Shown: piece by piece, positions 44,904 through 54,464 of the stretch
Numbering within the stretch: the stretch's first letter is position 1
How the letters are laid out: every line of letters begins with the position of its first letter
Assembly (NCBI GenBank): GCA_023213395.1
Contig: CM041465.1
Location: 150,667,741-150,731,740, forward strand
DNA: 64,000 nucleotides
Direction of reading: 5' to 3'
Origin: Cycas panzhihuaensis
Taxonomy: Eukaryota > Cycadophyta
Notes under the pieces: generated by a model
The model's database searches: none
The model's input: the letters and a program-made list of their open reading frames with translations, nothing else
What the model was told of the DNA's origin: nothing
Translations under genes and position numbers: made by a program

Positions 44904-46000
44904 ATGGTTGATCTAGAGTAAAAGATGGAGGAAAGGTTTGTAAAGATAGAGCAAAACCTTGGCAGTTTAACCCAACTTGTGGTGCACCTAGTTGCAACCT
45001 CTTCTTCAACAACCAAAGGCGTAAAGAAAGAAGAAGATGAATCGATGAAAGAGGAGATGAATGAAGACCTGGTAGAAGACCAACAAGAAGATGAAGAAGA
45101 TGACAATTTGGCAGTAATAACACATCCATTCAAGGTAGAGGCAAAACTTGAATTGCCCATCTATGATGGAACTTTGGATGTTAAAAAATTAGATGGTTGG
45201 TTAGACCAACTAGAAATATACTTTTCTATTTATGGGTATAAAAACTAGTAGAAAATTACTTTTGCTAGGTTAAAATTATCTAAGCATGCATTAGTTTGGT
45301 GGAATGCATACCTTAAATCCCATAATATATATGAAATTACCTAGCAACAATTTAAAATCCCCATAAAGAAGTAATTCTATCCTATTAGATATGAAGAGCA
45401 ACAGAGGATTAAATGGTAATATTACCAACAGGAAAGAGGCCAAAATGTCCAAGACTACACAACAGAATTTCAAAAGTAAGTTGTTGCATTGGGCATCTCT
45501 TTACTGGGTAAAGATATCATGCTAAAGTATATTAGAGGACTGCACTAGCATATTTAGTAAGAACTTTAACTGTTTGAAGTTAAATCACTCAATAAAGCTA
45601 GCAAGAAGGCGATTGCCATAGAAAAGAGGAACAAGAAGGCTTATGCTGAGAGGAAAATATTTGCACCTCAAGAAGGTAGCAACAAACCTGCCTGAGGAAT
45701 GAGGTTTCCAAGTAAAATTAGACAACAACCCATTAGGGGTTTTAGCAAGATGAAACAAGCCAATACCACCCAAATCAAAGTCACTTGTACTCATTACAAG
45801 CAAGTGGGTCACAGCATAGAAGATTATTGGTTCCTACACCTAGAGAAACAACCTAAGAACAAGGGGAAAGGTAAAGTTAAAACTAAAGGTAAAGCTTTAC
45901 TTAACTCTGTAGGTGATGAAGATGTTTGTGGCATCGAAGAAGCCAATGAGAAGTTGATGCTCATGGCTAATGCGGAGCCTAAAAATAACCATCAGCAAGT
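44904..46000 (+). pseudogene. Gypsy G gag, broken
   Basis: ATG 44904 gives MVDLE and a stop, then MEERFVKIEQNLGSLTQLVV, an acidic region, and FKVEAKLELPIYDGTLDVKK with LDGWLDQLEIYFSIYGYKN, the opening of the Retrotrans_gag capsid domain. Stops at 45246-45251, 45342, 45373 and others break it; relatives have Trp or Gln at most of these. ALVWWNAYLKS, YEEQQRIKW and VQDYTTEFQK continue the domain. The zinc knuckle near 45784-45830 is CTHYKQVGHSIEDYW, with two Cys replaced by Tyr. Confidence 0.88.
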
Positions 46001-46620
46001 TAATCTAGAGGTTAGAGAGGAGCTCTTCATGGTAAGAATCCAAGTGAAGCAAAGTTTGGTTGATGCCATCTTTGATGGAGGAAGCCAAAAGAATTTAATC
46101 TCAAAAGCATTAGTAAAGAAACTGGGATTAAAAATACATACACATCCAAAACCATATCCTCTTAGATAGTTGCAAAAGATTCAGAGTTGCAGGTTACTCA
46201 CCAATGTAAGTTTAAATTTGTAATATCTGAAAAGTTCATTGATGAACTTGAATGTGAGGTAGTCCCTTTGGATGTTTGTCAAGTTGTTTTGGTAGCCGAT
46301 ATCTCTATGATAGAGATGGAGTTCATCATAGGAGGCTGAGAAAGATTCGACTCATCAAGGATGGGAAATCATATCCGATCAATACATCAAAGCCACAAAA
46401 GAAGATTTCTCTCATATCTTCCCAATAAGCAAAAAGATTGATTGATGCTTATAGGAAGTTTGTGCTGCTGATGATAAGGAAAAATGTGGAAGAAAAAAAG
46501 AAAGCAGAGTCCTCAATACAGGCACTAGATAGGAAGCAAGTGTAGTAGATTGAAGACCTAAGGAATAGGTACAATGATGTATTCCAAGAGCCAAAAGGGC
46601 TGCCTCCTAAAAGGGTAATT
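46001..46620 (+). pseudogene. Gypsy G protease and linker, broken
   Basis: ALVD-type protease seen as DAIFDGGSQKNLIS near 46060-46101; the D-S-G triad reads D-G-G. ALVKKLGLKIHTHPKPYPL follows. A TAG near 46168 and a TGA near 46338 cut the frame, after which a degraded linker leads to the RT. Further TAG stops at 46543-46548 lie where Gln would fit. Confidence 0.83.
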
Positions 46621-47900
46621 GAACATGAAATCCAGCTGGTTGCTGATTCACCTTTGCCAAATCTTAGTCTCTATCGAAACTCAGTTTTGGAAAATGAAGA
46701 GATTAAGAGGCAGATTCAAGAACTCTTGGAATAAGGAGTGATCAAGCTAAGTTGTTCCCCATGTGGTTCACTTATTGTTTTGGTGCCAAAGAAAGATGGA
46801 GGATAGAGAATGTGCATTGACTACTAGGCTTTGAACAAGATCACCATAAAGAATAGACATCCCTTACCATGGATAGATGACTTGTTGGACCAGCTGTAGT
46901 CAATAAGATATTTCAGCAAAATGGACCTGAAATCAAGCTACCATCAAGTTTGAATATGAGAGGAGGATACTTGGAAGATAGCCTTCAAATCGAATCAAGG
47001 ATTGTTCGAATGGTTGGTGATGTCATTTAGTCTATGCAATGCACCTGCCACCTTTATGAGGTTAATGAATGAGGTATTAAGACCCTTCATTGATGACTTT
47101 GTAATTGTTTATCTAGATGATATTCTAATTTTTAGCCATACTTGGGAGGAGCACCTCCAACATGTTGAGCAAGTGCTCAAAGTTCTCCAAGAGTAGCAAT
47201 TGAAACTAAATCTAAAGAAGTGTAAGTTTGGAAAGCAATCTCTCGTCTTCTTAGGTTTTATGGTTGGAGGAGGAGAATTGAAGATTGACCCAGCAAAGAT
47301 TAAATTCATTCTCAATTGGCCCACACCTAAGACAACCACAGAGGTAAGAAGTTTCATTGGTGCATGTCAATATTTAAGAAAAAATATTTTTAAATTCTCT
47401 CAAATTGTAGCACCTCTTCATGCATTGATGGGAGGACATACAAAGTTTCATTGGGAGAATAAACAAGAAAAAGCTTTTAGGCTTTTGAAGCAGAAAATTT
47501 GTGAAGCACTAGTGTTAGCTTTACCCTTACTGTAGAAGCCATTTGAATTAGAGATTGATGCTTCAGGCTATACCATGGGAGCAGTATTGAAGCAAGAAGG
47601 AAACTGATAACATACTATTTAGAGACATTTAATAGAGCTGTCATAAGCTACCCAACTTATGATAAGGAGCTCTATGCATTACACCAAGCAATGAAGCATT
47701 AGAGACCATATTTGTTGGGAAAATAAGTGGTCATCTACACTGACCACAAGCCTTTACAATTTTTGCAGACTCAGTTCAAATTGCAGCAGTCTAGGCAAAT
47801 GAAGTGGATGTCTTATTTGTAGCAGTTTCACATCATGGTTAAATACAAGAAAGGAATGACGAATAAGATTGCAGACTTGCTATCCAGACCTCCTCAATAG
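46621..47900 (+). pseudogene. Gypsy G reverse transcriptase and RNase H, broken
   Basis: RT: ELLE, a stop, GVIKLSCSPCGSLIVLVPKK, RMCIDY, then NKITIKNRHPLPWIDDLLDQ, SKMDLKSSYHQV and FEWLVMSFSLCNAPATFMRL. The active site YLDD at 47110-47121 is intact. The thumb GFMVGGGELKIDPAKI and SFIGACQYLRKN follow. RNase H: FELEIDASGYTMGAVLKQEG from 47545, a frameshift near 47605, YDKELYALHQAMKH, then IYTDHKPLQFLQTQ and IADLLSRPPQ. At least ten stops, mostly at Gln or Arg positions. Confidence 0.93.
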
Positions 47901-49257
47901 CAAGGTATTTCCAGTTTATTGGTAGCTATGCAATTTCAACCTTTCTGCCATGATGAATATATTGATTTGTACTTGAAAGATGAGGTATTCAAGCCTATCT
48001 TTGAGCAGCTACAGCAAGGAAAGGTAGTTGCTGATTTTTAGTTGAAAGATGGACTTCTTTTCAAGCAAGACAAGCTTTGCATTCCAAAGCATGCAGACCA
48101 AATGAAGTGGATAAGAGAAGCTCATACCTCTCGAGTTGCAGGACACTTTGGAGTGGGAAAGACACTGCTAAACTTGCAACAATATATGTATTGGCCAAAT
48201 ATGCAGTAAGATGTGACTACAATAGTACGAGGGTGTACATTATGTAGCACATCAAAGCTGACCAATAGGAAGTTTGGATTGTACATTCCACTTCCTATTC
48301 CATCACGACCGTGGGAGAGTATCTCCATGGATTTTCTAGGAGGACTACCGTGAATCAAAAATGGTATGGATTATTTGTTTGTAGTTGTTGATCGATTCAG
48401 TAAAATGGTGATGTTGATTCCCTGTAGGAAGACACATACAGGAGAAGACATAGCTAGATTATTTTTCCAGTACGTTTGGAAGTATTTTGGACTTCCCAAC
48501 TCAATCATTTCTGATCGAGACAGTAGATTTTTGAGTCATTTTTGGTAAACACTTTGGGGAATAATGGATATGAAGCTAAAGATGAGCAAAACTTTTCATC
48601 CTCAAATAGACGGCCAAACTGAAGTGGTCAATAGGACATTGGTACAGTTGTTGCAAGGATACAATGCTAAGCATCCTAAGACTTAGGATGAAAGTCTCTT
48701 ATACTTACAATTTGCATTCAATAGAGCTATCCATAGCTCAACCCAGAAATCACCATTTGAGGTATGTTTGGGATTTCTGCCTGCAAGTCATTTCAATCTA
48801 GAATTTTCTGCTCAATTTTCTGCAGGAACTAGAAAGGAGGAAGGAGATGAAAAGGCACAAAGATTCTTGGAAAGAATAAGAAAAATCCATCAACAGGTTG
48901 AAGTGCAGCTTCAAAAATCTCAACAGAGATACAAACAGCAGTATGATGTACATAGAACTAGCCATTCCTTTAAGGAAGGAGATAGAGTTTGGTTATACCT
49001 CAGTAAGAAAAGATTGCAAGGTGAAGGCAAAAAGCTAAAACCTTTACGATATGGTCCTTTTACAATCTTAAAGAAAATTAGAGAAAATGCTTTCCAGCTT
49101 GAACTTCTAGAATTCATGAAGATACATTCCGTAGTGAATGTTGAAAATATGAAGATGTTCAATTCATCCATATTGGATGAAGATGAAGACGAAGTTCCAC
49201 TCTTACCAAATCCAGAGGAGTTAGAATAGAGAAAGAGGAACCAATGCAAAATGATTG
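47901..49257 (+). pseudogene. Gypsy G integrase, broken
   Basis: H2C2 zinc domain from about 48118 (HTSRVAGHFGVGKTLL ... GCTLCSTSK). DDE core: SMDFLGGLP near 48325 (first Asp), [12 protein letters not shown] near 48510 (second Asp), FHPQIDGQTEVVNRTL near 48595-48640 (Glu). Stops at about 48353, 48546 and 48685. The C-terminal part is open for 153 codons (48768-49229): QLQKSQQRYKQQYDVHR, GDRVWLYLSKKRLQGEGKKL, RYGPFTILKKIRENAFQLEL, the usual GPY/F module. All three catalytic residues are visible, but the frame is broken. Confidence 0.92.
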
Positions 49258-49399
49258 CATTCTTCAAAGGAAGCAGACCAAGACTCGAAGAGGCATAATC
49301 GAGTCCTTCAGAATTGTAGAAAAAGGACAAGTACCTAGCAAAGCAAAATGGTACAATAAGGAGATAGGGAAAATCAAATTCCCTCATCTACAACTATGA
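49258..49399 (+). pseudogene. Chromodomain-like tail of Gypsy G
   Basis: After the integrase, in one frame: ILQRKQTKTRRGIIESFRIV, EKGQVPSKAKWYNKEIGKIK, FPHLQL and a stop. The pattern (T-R-R..., G-x-x-x-S-x-A-x-W, ...F-P-H-L) resembles chromodomains that tether chromovirus integrases to heterochromatin (group lacking some aromatic residues). The K-G-x-P-x-x-x-A-x-W block is the best support. Decayed; the assignment is an inference. Confidence 0.6.
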
Positions 49400-49421
49400 A
49401 GTTCATGAGGCCATGAACTCC

Positions 49422-49437
49422 TAAAAAAGGGGAGTTC
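49422..49437 (+). other. Polypurine tract of Gypsy G
   Basis: taaaaaaggggagttc directly before the LTR start at 49438. Confidence 0.8.
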
Positions 49438-50975
49438 TAATCCATTTTCGGATCTTTAAGTTCATAATACTCTTAAAATACCTTGTTTCTTATGTTTATG
49501 ATCTTCATTTAGTAGAAAAATGCCTTTAAAAGGCTTAAAAAATGTAAAAAAAAGGTATTTCTACAAGTGCAACTAGGTGCTACCCAGGTGCTACCACTGT
49601 TACCCAAGTGCTACCAAGGTGCTACCACTGCTACTCAGGTGCTACCTAGGTGCTACCACTACTATCCAGGTATTCATAAGTGCTAATTTATGCTCATGAT
49701 AGAGTTTATGTACTAGTTTATACTCATGGAGAAGTTTAGTGTCCCCATGGGGAGTTGCCTAAGGTTAGAGGGTTTTGCTCATATTAGAGCATGATGTATC
49801 ACAGTAGGTGATCTATTTTTGGATCTTTAAGTTTATAATACTCTTAAAGTACCTTGTTTTTCATGTTTATGATCTTCATTTAGTAGAAAAATGCCTTGAA
49901 AAGGCTTAAAAAATGTAAAAAAGAGGGTATTTCTACAAGTGCAACTAGGTGCTACCCAGGTGCCACCACTGTTACCCAAGTGCTACCAAGGTGCTACCAG
50001 TGCTACTCAGGTGCTACCCAGGTGCTACCACTGCTACCGAGGTGCTACCATTGCAACCCAGGTTCTACCACTGTAACCCAAGTGCTACCACTGCTACCCA
50101 GGTGCTACCACTACTACCCAAGTGCTACCCAGGTGCTACTCAGGTGCTACCTAGGTGCATCAACTGCTACCTGAAGTGTGAAAAACAGAAAAATAATAAA
50201 AATGGTAGTGACTTTGGAAGCATAAACAAAGCCCGTTTTACACGAAATTTTAGGAGAAACTTCTCACATGTGTCCTCTACATGATTGAAGAGAAAAACCT
50301 CCTAATTAAGAGGATTTAATCAAGATTTTTTAACCATTTTGAAATCCGTTGGAGAACGAAAAATAGAAAACCCATTGTAAAATAAAAACCCATTTTAGGG
50401 TTTTAAAATGGTAAGATCTTGGCATGAAGGATAGAGAGAGAGAGCACTACAGCCATAGACGTAGTACGTAGAGTAAGATTCGAGGAGAGTTGTCTGAAAT
50501 TTCTTTCTGAAAAGAGAGAACAGCTCCAACAATTGAAATTCTATGTAAGAGAGAAAAAGGAACAGAAGTGCAACAGAATAACACCCAAAATCCATTGTGG
50601 GGATCGTGAAGGAGCCCAAGAAATTGAAGTTGCAGTCGAGAGAGAAAAATAGCAGTAGCAGCAGTCCAAGAAAGAGACACTAGTAGGATTTCTTCACCAA
50701 GAAAAGAGATTTTTAGTTATTGGGAACTAAAACTCTATGCAAACTTCAAAGATAGAGGTTCTAAAGAATGTGTAGCAGCTCAAGAAGCACCAAGCACTCA
50801 GTTTTACTCTCCCAAATTGATGTAGCATTCCTTCGCATGCTCAATAGAGCTCAAACAAAAGGAGTTTTTGTAAGAAAATTTAAAATATCTTTAATTTTAT
50901 GTAATATTATTGTAAATTGTTCTGGATTTATTTCAATTGGATTAAGTCTTCACTTTTCCATTTAAATTTAGATCA
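49438..50975 (+). repeat. 3' LTR region of Gypsy G, composite
   Basis: Three pieces: LTR start 49438-49668 (TAATCCATTTTC...; through part of the minisatellite), a 140-bp copy of the element's 5' flank at 49669-49808 (matches 43473-43612 with one visible difference, ending in the gtagg target sequence), and a full LTR 49809-50975 (1167 bp). The target duplication gtagg follows. The junction at 49669 lies at a short shared ggta. Confidence 0.92.
49669..49808 (+). repeat. Copy of Gypsy G 5' flanking DNA inside its 3' LTR
   Basis: Identical to 43473-43612 apart from one C/T difference seen by eye (gggctttgc versus gggttttgc). It includes the gtagg target site and is followed by a full LTR start. 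Confidence 0.95.
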
Positions 50976-51009
50976 GTAGGCATAGGGATTGATATGTCAT
51001 AATAGGCAT

Positions 51010-52399
51010 GCTCTTAGTCATTATAGTTTATCCTCTTTAGTGATTGCCTCATAGTAATTTTTGGACTCTACCTACCAAGGAATAATTTAGACTTATTTTA
51101 AAGTATATGTACTATTGTCAACTATATAATTTCTTAAGAAACTATCCATTGATAGACTTCTCAAACTCAAGGCCTTAGAGGGTATCAATGCAATATACAC
51201 CATTAGAAATATCTTATAAGACCATGAATGGGCTTGCCCATTTGGGGGTAAACTTTAGAAGATAATCATATAAGTATTTAAGCTTGAGGACCTTGTCCCC
51301 TAGGGCAATTTTTTGAGCCCTTATGTGATTGTTATGGGCCCATTGGGCCTTGGATTTAGAGGTTAAGTTCTTTTGATATGCAATGAGATTTATGTAGAGA
51401 TTCTAAATCAAAGAGGTTTGCCTAATGATGCTATTCCTCATCTATAAAATCTTTCATTAATACCCTTAGATATAGGATATCTATTTTAAGTGGAAGAATT
51501 GCTTCTAACCTATAGATTATAGGAAAGGGCATAATTCCTATGGCATTTCTAATAGATGTTCAATAGGCCCATAAAATAAAGGACAACTACATATGCTAAT
51601 CCTATTGGGATTTAAACACCATTTTATTTAGAAATAAAATTAAAACTTTGTTAAATGATTCAATCTACCCATTTTCTCAATGGTAATAGGGTGTTGAAGT
51701 CTTGTGATTGATATGAAATTTATCACATATTTCATCCACCTCCTCGCTACAAAAAGGGGTTTCATTATCTATAATTAAGACATCTAGAACCCCAAAATGA
51801 TATATGATATGCCGAAAGATGAAGCAGTGATAATGTTGCCCATAGTTAAGGACAGAGGGATTGCCTTCATCCACTTAGTGAAGTATTCTATTATAATTAA
51901 TATAAACTTATGTCATGAGGAGGATGGAGTATAATGGCCCTAATAAGATCTAACCCCTACTACAAAAGGTACTAAGGGGAGATAATGGCATGTAAAGCCT
52001 CTAAAGGTTGTTGGACAATGTTAGAATATGCTTAACACCTTTCATACTTTTGGATATATGCATGGGCATCCTTGAATAGATTAGGCTAAAAACAACCCAT
52101 TCATAGGATTCTTTGGGCTATCAGCTAATCCATTAAAGTGGCCTTGACAGATGTTATCATGGTAGCTCTAGAGAATACAATGTGTCTATTCAAGATTAAT
52201 GTACTTTAAAAGGGCCCCTTTAAAATACCTTTTATAAAGAGTATCATGAATAAGAAAATATTATTGAGTAGTAGCTCATATGCACTATTTTACCTTATCT
52301 CTTACATCTTGAGGGTAGGATAGCACATGTTGTTGATATACCACTCATTGTTGATAAGATTTCATCCCTTAATCTATCTTAGGGACATGATGGTCTTGT
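51010..52399 (-). pseudogene. Gypsy H integrase, broken
   Basis: Core: IIYHFGVLDVLIIDNETPFC near 51810-51750, equivalent to IICHFGILDVLITDNRTPFC of I; the second catalytic Asp is kept. CDKFHINHKTSTPYYH follows. C-terminal module at about 51390-51190: KSKAQWAHNNHIRAQKIALG and DKVLKLKYLYDYLLKFTPKW, matching I at 63820-63960. The zinc domain is poorly preserved. Confidence 0.82.
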
Positions 52400-54450
52400 C
52401 AAGTAAAGAGTCATTCATAGGAATGTTAGTAAGGTTGGAGAGGGGCATGTGAGCCAATTATTCAATCATGACCATCCCTTTCTTAGATTTACTATTAATC
52501 ATTTGTAGGTTATACTTTTATAAGAGGATTATTTATTTCTCTACTTGCCTTGTTAAGTCAAATTTTATCAATAGATAGTGGAAGGGGTTAGATTATATGA
52601 TGACATTCATCATGTTGCTAAGGAGGTAATTTCTCAACTTCTTACTGGTGAACATGAGTGTGAGAAACTCTTTCTCCATAAGGGTATAATTAAGCTCTAT
52701 CCATGAGAGTGTAACTAATGAAGTAAGCAATATGCTTTACCCCTAAGTCATCCTCTTAAGCTAGCATGGCTCCAATTGACTCATTTATGGAAGACATATA
52801 TAAGATGAAGGGTTTGTTAAAATAGGGAAGTTCCAAGGTTAGGAAAGATATAAGTCCTCACTTAAGATCGTCAAAGGTAACTTAGGTTGTCATTATCCAA
52901 ATAAAGAGGTCCTACGTTTTGAGGAGGTTCATTAAAGCTTTAGCATTTATGGAAACATTAGCCAAGACACATTGAAGGAAACCAAGCCTTCCTAAGAATG
53001 ACTTGATTTATTTTTGTATATAGGGTAGGGACATCTCTAAGATTGCCTTTATCCTTTTGGGATTAACCTTGATTCCCTACCTAGACTTAATGAATCCCAA
53101 GAGTTTCTCTAGTGTAAAAGTAGAAACACATTTAAGCGAGTTGAGGCTAACATGATACTTTCTACACCTTAGGAAGATCTTTCTGAGGTTGGTAGGGTGG
53201 TATCTCTTATTTTGTAAGATCTTGGGCATATCATCCATGAAGACTTCCATAATTTTATTTATATAATCATTTAAGATGAAATGCATGGCTCACTGGTAAG
53301 TGGTATTGGCATTTTTAAGGTCAAAGGGCATTGCTACACAAGTGAATGTGCCCCAACTAGTGGTAAAGGCCATCTTATGGCATTCCTTTGAGTGAGATCT
53401 AAATCTAGTTATATCACAAGAAACTATCTATAAGGGACATAACTTTAAACCCTACCCTCTTATCCTATTCTTTTTTACCACTGGGATGATGTTGGACACC
53501 CATCATGGATAGTCAATCAACTTAATAAGGCCCATGTTATAGAGATTTTCTACCTCCATTTTGATGGCAACTAAGAGTTTGAGGTGTATTAGGTATTACT
53601 TTTACCTTATAAGTTTGGCTCTATGGATGGTTACGAGGTTATGCATGATAACTTAGGGGTTTATACCTTACATTTCAATGTAGTCCTATGTAAAGACATC
53701 TTAGAACTCTTAAAAGAGATCTATATGCTTGGTAGTTTTTTTAGAGGATCATTTTGCCCCCCACCTTGCTAAGTTTACCTAGGGTAGTAGTGATATCCAC
53801 AATCTCCCTCTATAAGGAGAGTGTTCACCTCTTCAAAGTGGAGAGGAGCCTGCTCCATAGGTAGGTCTATTATGTCCTTGGTTATGATAGACTTGGCTAA
53901 AGAAGAGCTAATTATGAGACATTTCTAACACCCCAACTTATGGTGATTTAGAGGGAGAATAGGAGCAACCTTTATGAGGTGCTCTAATAATGTTTCATCA
54001 TTCTTAAGGTAATCAACTCTATGGATAACGTTTTCTCAAGTCAAAGGTTTTTGATCTTGGGAAGGAGGGTTCGTATAGTAGTCAACTCACTAATTAAAGA
54101 AACATAAGGAATATTTGAAAGAAGAAGAATCTTAGCATTTATGGCAGATGTAACTTAGCTCAATAGGAGGTGAGGCTTAGGTACTAAAAGCCTAAGTACC
54201 CTTAAGCTTAGGATCAAAGATAAGAGTTCCATTTAACATGTCTTACGGGGATAAGGGAGGAAGATCATACATGATAAATTCATCATATGAGAAGGTATAA
54301 GTGGATTTGGTGTTAGAATCATATATATGAAGTGTTTAGAAAGGGTTAAGTTGTATGACCACTAGATTAAGAAAATCCCAAACTTGACAAATCATGTTAA
54401 TGTTTCTTAGATAAGAAGGGTCAGATTAATACCCTTTATTGAAGGGGGGT
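52400..54450 (-). pseudogene. Gypsy H reverse transcriptase and RNase H, broken
   Basis: RT: MEVENLYNMGLIKLIDYP near 53560 and WVSNIIPVVKKN, then about 100 bp missing relative to I (the block with the ICIDFHDINNACPKDN counterpart), then MAFTTSWGTFTCVAMPF near 53370. Active site FMDDM near 53241-53227 intact. KIFLRCRKYHVSLNSLKCV follows at about 53180. RNase H continues to about 52400 with stops in every frame. Confidence 0.82.
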
Positions 54451-54464
54451 TACTTTGAATCCAT

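Larger units (their letters stand above)
43613..50975 (+). mobile_element. Gypsy element G, chromovirus-like
   Basis: Plus-strand Ty3/Gypsy element, 7.36 kb, with an exact 5-bp target duplication gtagg (43608-43612 and 50976-50980). 5' LTR 43613-44719, primer site 44726-44738, gag from 44904, protease, RT, RNase H, integrase, a chromodomain-like tail, and a polypurine tract before 49438. The 3' LTR region (49438-50975) is a partial LTR, then a copy of the 5' flank, then a full LTR. The use of a Met-type primer and the chromodomain-like end fit chromoviruses. Stops are numerous, mostly TAG. Confidence 0.93.
50981..54450 (-). mobile_element. Gypsy element H, 5' part missing
   Basis: Minus-strand Gypsy pol of the same family as I, read from 54450 downwards: protease-RT linker, RT, RNase H, integrase. 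Near 54040 it matches the element I segment at about 61055 (gattaccttaagaatgatgaa versus gattactttaaggatgatgaa). Protease, gag and 5' LTR are not in view; if I inserted into H, they would lie beyond 64000. The 3' side is cut by the Gypsy G insertion. H is more decayed than I. Confidence 0.85.

Noticed and set aside
45240-48700. TAG read as a coding codon (suppression or altered code) in Gypsy G
   Set aside because: TAA and TGA stops and frameshifts also occur, and catalytic and zinc-binding residues are lost, so ordinary decay is enough.
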